DNA from: Candidatus Rokuibacteriota bacterium
Lineage (GTDB): Bacteria; Methylomirabilota; Methylomirabilia; Rokubacteriales; CSP1-6
Assembly: GCA_003221515.1 (NCBI GenBank)
Contig: QHSI01000135.1
Coordinates: forward strand, 1-50,031
Direction of reading: 5' to 3'
Length of the DNA: 50,031 bases
Made by a program: the position numbers and the translations under genes. Below, in pieces: positions 8,019 to 15,202 of this stretch. Below the pieces are notes generated by a model that did no database searches, had not been told where the DNA came from, and saw only the letters and a program-made list of their open reading frames with translations. The first letter of the stretch is position 1, and every line of letters starts with the position of its first letter.

Positions 8019-8054
8019 CGGCGCTAAGGTCTGGAGCTCAGCGGGGAACCGTGA

Positions 8055-8200
8055 CGGGTGGCGCCGGCGGAGGAGGTGGGCTCCCCTCCGCCAGGCTGTG
8101 TAGAGAACCGAATCTCGCCTCGAGCCCGGGCACAATCCGCAAAGCTCCGAGTCTCGCAGCCTGGCGGAGGGGAGCCCACCTCCTCCGCCGGCGCCACCCG
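8055..8200. repeat. 44-bp perfect inverted repeat with 58-nt loop
   Basis: Bases 8055-8098 are the exact reverse complement of 8157-8200. The arms carry the core GGCGGAGGAGGTGGGCTCCC. The 58-nt loop (8099-8156) contains a further short pairing candidate, GAGA-ACCGAA-TCTC, at 8103-8116. The element ends 12 bp before the mlaC stop, so it lies at the 3' ends of two convergent genes. It could be a bidirectional terminator, a mobile-element remnant with long terminal inverted repeats, or an RNA hairpin. No target-site duplication is visible at its ends. Confidence 0.9.
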
Positions 8201-8212
8201 CCCCAGAGCGAG

Positions 8213-8836
8213 CTAGAGCTTCTTGCCGCCGCGCTCCGCAACGGTGGCTTCGAAGCTCTTTTTGCGCATGCGCTCGAGCAGCGCCGCATAGGACTCCGAC
8301 TGGATGATCCGATCGAACTGGCTGCGATAGGTCGAGACGAAGCTCACACCGTCGATCTGGAGGTCGTAGATACGCCAGCGACCCTCCCGGAGGTGCAGGC
8401 GATAGTCGAGCGCGATCTCGGTGCGCCGCTGAGTCTGCACCTTCGACCGCACCGTGGCGAAGCCCGCGTCGATGGCCTCGCCCGGATAGGAGATGTTCTC
8501 ACCCGCATACGCCTCGACCCGGTTCACGTACGAGCGCTCGAGCAGGTCGGTGAAGAGCGCAACGAACTCGGCGCGTTCCTCGGGGGAGCGGGCCGCCCAG
8601 TGGCGGGACAGCGTGCGTCGAGTCACCTCCTCGAAATCGAAGAGGTCCCGCGCGACCTTCCGGATCTCCATCCGCCGATCGGCCTGCTGCTTGGCCGGCG
8701 CGGTGGACGCGTCATCTACATCCTGGAGGAGTGCGATCACGCGAGTGACCGCGGTCTCCACGGTATCTCGCGGCCCCATCGCAGGCGCCGCGACCGCGCC
8801 AGCCATCATGATCCATGCGGCAAGTGCCTTGCCCAT
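8213..8836 (-). CDS. mlaC: MlaC/Ttg2D-family periplasmic phospholipid-binding protein
   Basis: A 207-residue protein with a signal peptide (MGKALAAWIMMAGAVAAPAMG). The body has the MlaC pattern: FDFEEVTRRTLSRHWAARSPEERAEFVALFTDLLERSYVNRVEAYAGE, then VRSKVQTQRRTEIALDYRLHLREGRWRIYDLQIDGVSFVSTYRSQFDRIIQ. MlaC shuttles phospholipids across the periplasm between MlaFEDB and the outer-membrane MlaA complex. ATG 8836 has GGAGG eight bases upstream. No mlaA, B, D, E or F lies in this window, so it is an orphan copy; relatives of this type also occur in hopanoid or other lipid loci. It implies an outer membrane. Confidence 0.88.
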   Translation of the reverse strand: MGKALAAWIMMAGAVAAPAMGPRDTVETAVTRVIALLQDVDDASTAPAKQQADRRMEIRKVARDLFDFEEVTRRTLSRHWAARSPEERAEFVALFTDLLERSYVNRVEAYAGENISYPGEAIDAGFATVRSKVQTQRRTEIALDYRLHLREGRWRIYDLQIDGVSFVSTYRSQFDRIIQSESYAALLERMRKKSFEATVAERGGKKL

Positions 8837-9014
8837 TGCGAGATCCTCCGGCCCTCAAGCCGAGCATCCGCCATGCCAGCGCTGAATAGACGGAAAGCTC
8901 GTCATTTCAAACCCCTCCGAAACACCCGAGGGGCCCATAATGGACAGAGTGGCAATCCTGTTCGCGCTTCGACACGACGGCACAGGACGCCGGGAACGTC
9001 CGAGCACAAGATGA

Positions 9015-9030
9015 CCCCCCGTTCGGGGGG
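9015..9030 (+). promoter_or_regulatory. C6/G6 hairpin just upstream of the sugar kinase
   Basis: Six C (9015-9020) and six G (9025-9030) enclose GTTC, giving a stable stem nine bases before the GTG at 9040. Only short non-T sequence follows, so termination is unlikely. It could cover the ribosome site of the kinase. The rest of 8837-9014 (divergent from mlaC) shows a CATAAT at 8935 but no clear promoter. Confidence 0.4.
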
Positions 9031-9039
9031 CCTCAATCA

Positions 9040-9987
9040 GTGATACACCGGAGGCGGCAGCCGGGAAAGCACGTTTCGATCCGGACAGCTAGGCCACCGG
9101 CCGCGGCTCCCGTGTACGTGGGGGCCGATGTCGGCGGGACCTGGATCCGCATCGCGACCATACGCGGCGGACGCGTCGCGACCGAAACGATCCGCGCCGA
9201 CCGAGACCTGAGAAAGCTCGCCGCGCGCCTGCAACCGGTGTGGCGCCGCCACGGGTGGAGCCGCCGTCGCGTCGAGGTGCTGGTCGTGGCCTCGCGCGGG
9301 CTCTGGACCGCGCGCGAGCGTCGAACGCTTGCGAGGAGCCTCCGGGAGCTCGCCCGCCGCGTCGAGGTAATCTCCGACGCCCAGGCCGCGCTGCTCGGCG
9401 CGATCGGGAATCGCCCGGGCGTGCTCGTGCTGTCGGGCACCGGATCGATCCTGGTCGGCTACGATGGCGACGGCCGCTGGGCGCGTGCCGGAGGCCTGGG
9501 ACCGCTCGTTGGCGACGAAGGCTCTGGCTTCTGGCTGGGGCGCGAATGGCTCCGGTCGAGGGCGCAGCACGGGAGCTTGTCCAGCACGCTCCGGCTGGTT
9601 CACGCCGCGGATCCGATCGCGGCGATCGCCGCGCTGGCGCCAACCGTCCTGGCGCGCGCGCGACGCGGCGACCTGGTCGCACGCCGCCTCGTGAGAGACG
9701 GCCAGCGCCACCTGGCGGCGAGCATTCGCCAGGTCGCCCGCGGGCTCGCGCTCCGCGCCCCGATCGACGCGAGCTGGGCGGGCAGCGTGCTCGGCAATCG
9801 ATGGTTCCGCACGGGCGTGATGCGCGCGACAGCCCGCGCCGGCCTGCGGGCTCGGTGGCACGCGCCCGCCGAGGCGCCGGTCGCGGCAGCGGCCCGGCTG
9901 GCCGAGACGCTGGCGCGCCGTGGTGCGGGCCGCTGGCTGTCGCGAGGCCGGGGCCCCGCGAGCCGAGGCTCGGATACACACCGATGA
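9040..9987 (+). CDS. BadF/BadG-type N-acetylglucosamine or muramic acid kinase
   Basis: A 315-residue ASKHA-fold kinase. The phosphate-1 motif is YVGADVGGTWIRIA, and LSGTGSILVGYDGDGRWARAGGLGPLVGDEGSGFWLG holds the adenosine and phosphate-2 segments typical of the BadF/BadG/BcrA/BcrD and NagK/MurK group. With murQ, a NamZ-like enzyme and nagZ nearby it most likely phosphorylates GlcNAc and/or MurNAc at C6, which would supply the MurQ substrate. The GTG at 9040 is uncertain: GTG 9112 directly precedes the conserved VGADVGG and gives a more usual N-terminus. The gene overlaps the next by ATGA. Confidence 0.8.
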   Translation: MIHRRRQPGKHVSIRTARPPAAAPVYVGADVGGTWIRIATIRGGRVATETIRADRDLRKLAARLQPVWRRHGWSRRRVEVLVVASRGLWTARERRTLARSLRELARRVEVISDAQAALLGAIGNRPGVLVLSGTGSILVGYDGDGRWARAGGLGPLVGDEGSGFWLGREWLRSRAQHGSLSSTLRLVHAADPIAAIAALAPTVLARARRGDLVARRLVRDGQRHLAASIRQVARGLALRAPIDASWAGSVLGNRWFRTGVMRATARAGLRARWHAPAEAPVAAAARLAETLARRGAGRWLSRGRGPASRGSDTHR

Positions 9988-10337
9988 CTCCGCGGAGGCT
10001 CGTGATCACCGTATGTCCCCGCGAGCGCGGCATCGTGGTGCTGCCGATCGTGCGCGGGAAGAGGGCGGTCCGGCTCGACGCGGTGGCGATCCTGCGCCGT
10101 CTCGAAGAGCTCGTGGCCGAGCGGGGCCTCGCCGATCGGGTGAGGCTCCGCGAGGGGTGCGCCGGCGGCTGCTCGGGGCCGGGGCCCAACGTGTCCGTCG
10201 AGATCTTCCCGATGCCTCGCCCCGGCGAGCGGCCCGACCACGTCGCGGTCGGCTGGAAGACGTACGTCTACTCGATCGGGTCTCTCGAGTGCCTGGCGAC
10301 GGTCATCGACGAAAACCTCGGCCGGGTCCGGCGGTGA
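9984..10337 (+). CDS. Small four-cysteine protein, thioredoxin-like ferredoxin/DUF1636 type
   Basis: A 117-residue protein whose ATG overlaps the kinase stop. It has four cysteines: Cys11 (ITVCPRERG), Cys59 and Cys63 (EGCAGGCSGPGPNVSVEI) and Cys103 (SLECLATVI). The Cys-x3-Cys followed by Gly-Pro and a beta strand matches the second half of thioredoxin-like [2Fe-2S] ferredoxins and DUF1636 metal proteins. The usual first-half pair is reduced to a single Cys11. It could bind an Fe-S cluster or another metal. I cannot name its partner; a function in sugar recycling is not implied by the family. Confidence 0.65.
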   Translation: MTPRRLVITVCPRERGIVVLPIVRGKRAVRLDAVAILRRLEELVAERGLADRVRLREGCAGGCSGPGPNVSVEIFPMPRPGERPDHVAVGWKTYVYSIGSLECLATVIDENLGRVRR

Positions 10338-10343
10338 GCCGGC

Positions 10344-11321
10344 TCAGAGCCAGCCGGAGCGCTTGAACTTGTAATAGAGGAACCCGCAGGCGCCGAGCAT
10401 GAGCCCCATCACCAGCGGGTAGCCCAGGTGCCACTCGAGCTCGGGCATGAACTTGAAATTCATGCCGTAGACGCCCGCGATCATCGTCGGCACCGCGAAG
10501 ATCGCCGCCCAGCCCGCCAGCCGCTTCATCGCCTCGTTCTGCGAGACCGAGATCAGCGACAGGTTCGCCTCGAGGGCGGTCGTCAGGAGCTCGCGCAGGG
10601 TGTCGATCATCTCGTTGATCCGGATCACGTGGTCGTAGACGTCCCGGAAGTAGGGGCGCACGTCCTCGGGGATCAGCGTCATGTCGGTGCGGACGAGGCG
10701 GTTGCACATGTCGACCAGCGGCGCGATCGCCCGCTTCACCTCGAGCAGGTCGCGCTTGAGCTGGTAGATGCGCTCGGTCGTGGCGCGGTCGAAGGACTTG
10801 CCGAAGATCTCGCCCTCGAGCGCCTCGAGCTTGTCCTCGAACGCGTCGAGGACCGGGAAGTACTGGTCGACAACGAAGTCCATCAGCGAGTAGAGGACGA
10901 AGCCCGGGCCGCGCGCCAGGAGCGGCGGGCTCGCCTCGCAGCGCGAGCGCACCTCGACGTACGGCAGCGACGGCCCGTGCCGGACCGAGACGACGTACGC
11001 GGGCCCGACGAAGAGGTGAGTTTCGCCGAAGTCGATGCCGCCGGACTCGCGGTCGAGGTGGGCGGTGCGCAGCACCACGAACAGCGACTCGCCGTAGCGC
11101 TCCAGCTTGGGCCGCTGGTGGGCGCGCGCGGCGTCCTCGATGGCGAGGTCGTGGAGCCCGAACTCCCCCTGGACCTCGGCGAGCAGCGATGCGTCGGGCT
11201 CGTGGAGGCCGATCCACACGAACCGGTCGGACAGCTTGAGCACCTCGCTGATGTCGGCGATGGCGACCTCGCCGACCCGACGGCCTCCCGCGTACGCGAC
11301 GCTGTTGACCACGGCGCTCAT
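10344..11321 (-). CDS. corA: CorA-family magnesium/cobalt channel
   Basis: A 325-residue protein. The N-terminal cytoplasmic domain has FVWIGLHEPDASLLAEVQ and the long helix RVYQLKRDLLEVKRAIAPL-like region; two C-terminal transmembrane helices follow. The first helix ends in YGMNFKFMPE, the GMN motif that forms the Mg2+ selectivity filter, and the protein ends with a basic tail FKRSGWL. It should form a pentameric inner-membrane Mg2+ channel. The ATG overlaps the permease stop as ATGA, so it is the last gene of a four-gene operon. The convergent 117-residue gene ends six bases away. Confidence 0.94.
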   Translation of the reverse strand: MSAVVNSVAYAGGRRVGEVAIADISEVLKLSDRFVWIGLHEPDASLLAEVQGEFGLHDLAIEDAARAHQRPKLERYGESLFVVLRTAHLDRESGGIDFGETHLFVGPAYVVSVRHGPSLPYVEVRSRCEASPPLLARGPGFVLYSLMDFVVDQYFPVLDAFEDKLEALEGEIFGKSFDRATTERIYQLKRDLLEVKRAIAPLVDMCNRLVRTDMTLIPEDVRPYFRDVYDHVIRINEMIDTLRELLTTALEANLSLISVSQNEAMKRLAGWAAIFAVPTMIAGVYGMNFKFMPELEWHLGYPLVMGLMLGACGFLYYKFKRSGWL

Positions 11322-12631
11322 GCCCGACCCTCCCCGGCCAGCGTAGCGCGCCGGGCGAGCACGAGGTACGCCAGGGGCCCGGTGAGCGCGGCCACGACGC
11401 CGGCGATGGTATTGGTCCACCCCGCGGTCGCGATCGAGCCGACGCAGAAGAGCGTGGGGAACACGACGACGGCGATCGCGCCCCCGTAGCCTCCGGGGAC
11501 CTGCCACGGCCGGTTCATCTCGGGGGCGGTGACCCGCAGCCGGATGAACGCGGCGAGCTCGACGAGGAGGCTGATCGAGTAGAGCCACACGTCGAGGACG
11601 ATCAGCTCCTTGAACGAGAAGACGGCGAACGCCGCGTACAGCGCGGCGGAGACGACGACCGCCGTCCACGGCGTGCCGGAGCGCGGATCGACCGCGCCGA
11701 GCCACGCCGGCATCGCTCGGGCGCGCGCCAGCACGTAGGGCAGCCGCGAGTTCGTCAGCAAGAGCGACGAGAAGAGCCCGGCGGTGCTCACGACCGCGCC
11801 CGCCGCCACCGCGTGGCCGAGCCAGTCGCCGCCGACCGCCCGCGCGACCGTGGGCAGCGATCCCGTCGTCCACTGGCTCCACTCGAGCACGCCGGTCGCC
11901 AGCGACGCGCCCATCGGTAGCAGATACGCGGCCGCGAGCACGGGCAGCGCCACGAACGACGCCACGCGGAACGCGCGCTCGGGCGCGCGGGTCTCACCGA
12001 GCACCGTCGTCGGCGTGTCCCAGCCCGCGTAGTTCCACATGAGCACCGCGAGGCCGAAGCCGAGGGCCTCGAGACCCTGGCCCTCGGGCGCCAGCGGCTC
12101 CCACGGGGCGATGCGCGGCCCGGTGAGCGCGACCACGGTCAGCGCCGCGACCGGCAGGAGGGTCAGGACCGCGAGCGCCACCGTGACGTGGCCCGTGGGA
12201 CGGACGCCGAGCAGGTTGAGGCCGGTCAGCGCGACGATGAAGGTGACGACCAGCAACCAACGCTCGGCCGAGGTCATCCCCGGCCGCCAGAAGCGCAGGT
12301 ACTCCACGAACAGCGCCGGGTAGACCGCGACGTCGACGAAGCCGTCGATCCAGCTCCACCAGCCGACCATGAACGCCCAGCGCGGCCCGAAGGCCCGGCG
12401 CGTCCACGTCACGTAGCCGCCCTCCTCGGGCATGGCCCCCGCGAGCTCCGCCATCACGAGCGCGACCGGCAGGCTCCAGAAGAGCGGGGTCAGTATCAGC
12501 AAGATCAGCGTCATGCCCGGGCCGAGGGTGGGAACGGTGTCCTCGATTCCGTAGGGCCCGCCGCTGACGCAGAAGAACGTGATCGCCGCGAGCGGGACGA
12601 CCCCGAGCCCGCGCTTGAGGCCGGACGTCAG
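11318..12631 (-). CDS. APC-superfamily amino acid permease, likely CTG start
   Basis: About 437 residues with 12 predicted helices. ATG 12514 would be the first ATG, but upstream codons in the same frame encode LKRGLGVVPLAAITFFCVSGGPYGIEDTVPTLGPG, which is the conserved first transmembrane segment of APC permeases. The only initiator-like codon in that stretch is CTG at 12631-12629; an in-frame TGA lies a few codons further up. I therefore propose a CTG start, directly after the stop of the 74-residue gene. Other features are AELAGAMPEEGGYVTWTRRAFG (helix 2) and GWDTPTTVLGETRAPER (helix 6 region). The substrate is unknown; the adjacent Ldh-type dehydrogenase may use the imported compound. Confidence 0.85.
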   Translation of the reverse strand: MTSGLKRGLGVVPLAAITFFCVSGGPYGIEDTVPTLGPGMTLILLILTPLFWSLPVALVMAELAGAMPEEGGYVTWTRRAFGPRWAFMVGWWSWIDGFVDVAVYPALFVEYLRFWRPGMTSAERWLLVVTFIVALTGLNLLGVRPTGHVTVALAVLTLLPVAALTVVALTGPRIAPWEPLAPEGQGLEALGFGLAVLMWNYAGWDTPTTVLGETRAPERAFRVASFVALPVLAAAYLLPMGASLATGVLEWSQWTTGSLPTVARAVGGDWLGHAVAAGAVVSTAGLFSSLLLTNSRLPYVLARARAMPAWLGAVDPRSGTPWTAVVVSAALYAAFAVFSFKELIVLDVWLYSISLLVELAAFIRLRVTAPEMNRPWQVPGGYGGAIAVVVFPTLFCVGSIATAGWTNTIAGVVAALTGPLAYLVLARRATLAGEGRA

Positions 12632-12632
12632 G

Positions 12633-12857
12633 TCACTTCCCCTGTGCCGCGGCGATCAGCCGTGGAAGCTCCGAGAGCCACTCCGGGAAGGGCTGCTCGG
12701 CATCGACGGTGATCTCGAGCTTGCCGCTCGGCAAACGGCGGACGCGGCCGGGCCGGGCCGTCCCGAGCGGAATCACCAGCGCCTCGCGGTGGACGCCGAG
12801 CGCGTCGGTCACCTCGAAGATCGCGTCGATCTCCTTCATCGTCACGACCTCAAGCAT
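12633..12857 (-). CDS. Conserved hypothetical 74-residue protein
   Basis: A small acidic-to-neutral protein (KEIDAIFEVTDALGVHREALVIPLGTARPGRVRRLPSGKLEITVDAEQPFPEWLSELPRLIAAAQGK). ATG 12857 overlaps the dehydrogenase stop by eight bases; the in-frame ATG at 12839 is an alternative, and both have a GAGGT 7-8 bases upstream. It has no signal peptide or membrane helix. The predicted beta hairpins resemble a small substrate- or nucleic-acid-independent helper, but no family is recognised. It sits between a dehydrogenase and a permease, so a role with them is possible. Confidence 0.65.
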   Translation of the reverse strand: MLEVVTMKEIDAIFEVTDALGVHREALVIPLGTARPGRVRRLPSGKLEITVDAEQPFPEWLSELPRLIAAAQGK

Positions 12858-13884
12858 CGACGCCGACCTCGACCGCGCACTCCTTGATCTGCCGCCACGT
12901 CTCGTCGTCGATCGGGACGCCGCCGTCGCGGCGCTCGCGCGACGTGCGCGCCTCGGGCTCGCCCGGGATCAGGATCTCCTCGGCGCCGGCGGCCAGCGGC
13001 GCCGAGCGCACGAAGCCGAAGAGGGCGCCGACCTGCGCATGGAAGTCGGCGGCGGGCAGGAACCGCCCGGGGTCGATGCAGAGCATCAGGACGCCGTTGG
13101 CCACCGGGCCCTTGCCCTCGCGCGCGGCGCCCGTGCCCGAGAGGATGCCGCCGAGGATCTCGACGGCGAGCGCCAGGCCGTAGCCCTTGTGCTGGCCCGC
13201 GGTGATCAGCGAGCCCGGCGGGTCCGTGTAGTACTCGCGAGGATCGGTCGAGGGCTGGCCGCGGCCGTCGAGCATGATGCCGGGCGCGACCTTCTCGCCG
13301 CGGTTGAACTTCACCTTCAGCTTGCCCTCGGCGACGACGCTGGTCGCGAAGTCGTGCGACATCGCCACGGAGCCGTTCGGTCCCGGGATCGCGACCGCGT
13401 GCGGGTTGGTGCCGAGCCGCCGAGCCGCGCCGCCCCACGGCGCCACGTTCAGCGCGGTGGGCGCGTTCACCCACAGCATCCCGAGCAGCCCCTGGGCCGC
13501 CGCCATCTCGGCGTAGTCCGCGAGCCGCCCCACGTGGTTCGTCTGTTTGAGCGTGACCGCCGACAGCCCCTGCGCGCGGGCCTTGTCGATCGCGAGCGTG
13601 ATCCCGCGCCGGGCCACGACCTGGCCGAATCCCTTGTCGCCGTCGATCTGCGCGATGGTGGGCGTTTCCGACTCGATCGTGATCGACGGGTTCGGGTTCA
13701 CCTCGCCCGCCTTGATCGCGCGGACGTAGTGGGGAATGCGGATCACACCGTGCGAGTCGTGACCGCGCAGGTTGGCGCGCACCAGCAGGGTCGCGATCCA
13801 CGTCGCGTCCTCCCGCGGCGTTTTCCAGCCGGCGAAGATGTCCCGCGTGATCCGTTCGAGCGTCTCGGCGGCGACCATTCGCAT
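12850..13884 (-). CDS. Ldh-family (malate/L-lactate dehydrogenase-like) oxidoreductase
   Basis: A 344-residue NAD(P)-dependent enzyme of the Ldh_2 superfamily, which is unrelated to classical lactate dehydrogenases. Seen are RANLRGHDSHGVIRIPHYV (catalytic His region, near 37-55), TNHVGRLADYAEMAAAQGLLGMLWVNAP, GTNPHAVAIPGP, MLDGRGQPSTDP and GGQHKGYGLALAVEILGGILSGT-like text near the C-terminus. Members reduce or oxidise 2-hydroxy acids such as malate, sulfolactate, ureidoglycolate or 2,3-diketogulonate, and the substrate cannot be fixed here. ATG 13884 has GGGAGG eight bases upstream. First gene of an operon with a small protein, an APC permease and corA. Confidence 0.9.
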   Translation of the reverse strand: MRMVAAETLERITRDIFAGWKTPREDATWIATLLVRANLRGHDSHGVIRIPHYVRAIKAGEVNPNPSITIESETPTIAQIDGDKGFGQVVARRGITLAIDKARAQGLSAVTLKQTNHVGRLADYAEMAAAQGLLGMLWVNAPTALNVAPWGGAARRLGTNPHAVAIPGPNGSVAMSHDFATSVVAEGKLKVKFNRGEKVAPGIMLDGRGQPSTDPREYYTDPPGSLITAGQHKGYGLALAVEILGGILSGTGAAREGKGPVANGVLMLCIDPGRFLPAADFHAQVGALFGFVRSAPLAAGAEEILIPGEPEARTSRERRDGGVPIDDETWRQIKECAVEVGVDA

Positions 13885-13919
13885 CGGTTCGTCCTCCCCT
13901 TCCGGTGTCGACCGCCTGC

Positions 13920-13926
13920 TAGACTA
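13920..13926. promoter_or_regulatory. Symmetric -10 (TAGACTA) between two divergent genes
   Basis: TAGACT (13920-13925) reads as a -10 for the CoA-transferase gene, and TAGTCT (13926-13921) reads as a -10 for the dehydrogenase operon on the other strand. The overlap would make one element drive both directions, giving leaders of roughly 55 and 30 bases. Both genes have Shine-Dalgarno sites, which fits real leaders. No -35 is recognised. Confidence 0.3.
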
Positions 13927-13987
13927 ATGGACCGATTGCGCGAAGGCGAGCCCCAAAGACGCGCGGGGCTCGAACGAAGGAGACCGC

Positions 13988-15202
13988 ATGCCCGTACCCG
14001 ATCAGGCGCTCCTCGCCGGCCTCACCGTCCTGGACTTCACGCGCGTGCTCGCCGGCCCGTACTGCACGCGCCTCCTCGCCGATCTCGGCGCGCGGGTCAT
14101 CAAGGTCGAGCGGCCGGGCGAGGGCGACGAGACGCGACGCGGCTACGTGCAGGTCGAGGACGGCCGCACCGACCAGGCGACGTACTTCATCCGGGTCAAC
14201 GCCGGCAAGGAGAGCGTCGCGATCGACCTGTCACATCCGAAGGGGCGCGCGGTGGTGCTGGACCTGGCGCGTCACGCCGACGTCGCCGTCGAGAACTTCG
14301 TGCCGGGCGTCGTCGCGAAGCTCGGCTGCGACCACCCGGCGCTCTCGGCCGTGAAGCCGGATCTCGTGTACTGCTCGATCTCGGGCTTCGGCCAGACCGG
14401 GCCGCTGCGCCAGCAGCCGGCGTTCGCCCACATCATCAATGCGATCTCCGGCATGATGCACCTCGAGCAGGGTGCCGACCCGGCGCCGCGCGTCGCCTAC
14501 ATCCAGGCGGCGGACGTGCTGGCCGGCTCGCACGCGTTCGGCGCCATCATGGCCGCGCTCTGGCGCCGGGGGCACACCGGCCAGGGCGCCTATCTGGACG
14601 TGTCGATGCTCGAGTGTCTCGTGGCGGCCGAGGACATCACGTACGGCGCCCTGATGAACGGCGGTGTCGAGTACCGCGGCCCGCGACCGGGGATGATCGT
14701 CCACGGCATCGGCGGCCGCTACCTGGCGCTGCAGACCGTCGGCGCCCCGCAACTCTGGGCGCGGCTGGCCGCCCTGATGGAGCGGCCCGAGCTCGCCGAC
14801 GACCCTCGATTCGCGACGCCAGCGGGGCGTCGCGAGAACTGGCTCGAGCTGCAAGCGCTCATCTGCGCCTGGGTCGAGAAGAAGTTCGACAGCGTCGACG
14901 CGGCGGTGAGCGCGCTGACGGCGGCGCGCGTTCCCGCGGTGCCGGTCCTGTCACCCCTCGAGGTCGTGGCTCACCCGCACCTGGCCGAGCGTCACGGGTT
15001 TCCCTCGATCGACCACCCGACGCGGCGCGCGGTGCGGGTCACCGCGACGCCGTTCCACGTCGACGGCCGACCACTGGCGCCCCGTGGCGCCGCGCCCTAT
15101 CGCGTCGGCGAGCACACCCGCGACGTCCTGACCGAGGTGCTGGGTTACTCGCCGGAGCGCATCGAGGAGCTACGGAAGCTCGGCGCCGTCGAGACGGTCT
15201 GA
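13988..15202 (+). CDS. Family III CoA-transferase (CaiB/BaiF)
   Basis: A 404-residue protein with the family pattern GLTVLDFTRVLAGPYCTRLLADLGARVIKVERPGEGDETR at the N-terminus, VENFVPGVVAKLGCD, LVYCSISGFGQTGP and YLDVSMLE. The aspartate of LDVSMLE (near residue 204) matches the catalytic Asp that forms the acyl-anhydride/CoA intermediate. It should move CoA between a carboxylic acid and an acyl-CoA such as succinyl- or formyl-CoA; the acid is unknown. ATG 13988 has AAGGAGA six bases upstream. The last 33 bases overlap the 3' end of the convergent hemY, with both reading frames fully used. Confidence 0.93.
   Translation: MPVPDQALLAGLTVLDFTRVLAGPYCTRLLADLGARVIKVERPGEGDETRRGYVQVEDGRTDQATYFIRVNAGKESVAIDLSHPKGRAVVLDLARHADVAVENFVPGVVAKLGCDHPALSAVKPDLVYCSISGFGQTGPLRQQPAFAHIINAISGMMHLEQGADPAPRVAYIQAADVLAGSHAFGAIMAALWRRGHTGQGAYLDVSMLECLVAAEDITYGALMNGGVEYRGPRPGMIVHGIGGRYLALQTVGAPQLWARLAALMERPELADDPRFATPAGRRENWLELQALICAWVEKKFDSVDAAVSALTAARVPAVPVLSPLEVVAHPHLAERHGFPSIDHPTRRAVRVTATPFHVDGRPLAPRGAAPYRVGEHTRDVLTEVLGYSPERIEELRKLGAVETV

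Larger units (their letters stand above)
7856..8212. other. Gene-free 357-bp spacer with strong hairpins
   Basis: No coding frame with family features is seen here. From 7930 to 7990 the plus strand is purine-rich with repeated GAGGAC/GAAGAC-like units. A 9-bp hairpin follows at 7998-8018, then the large inverted repeat at 8055-8200. The spacer separates two convergent genes, so bidirectional termination is the simplest role. Confidence 0.6.

Noticed and set aside
8055-8200. A MITE or insertion sequence with target-site duplication
   Set aside because: Long terminal inverted repeats fit, but the flanks show no duplicated target and no transposase-like code exists, so I do not call it a mobile element.
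9015-9030. The C6/G6 hairpin as an intrinsic terminator
   Set aside because: No T tract follows on either strand and it lies in front of a gene start, so I list it only as a possible 5' control hairpin.
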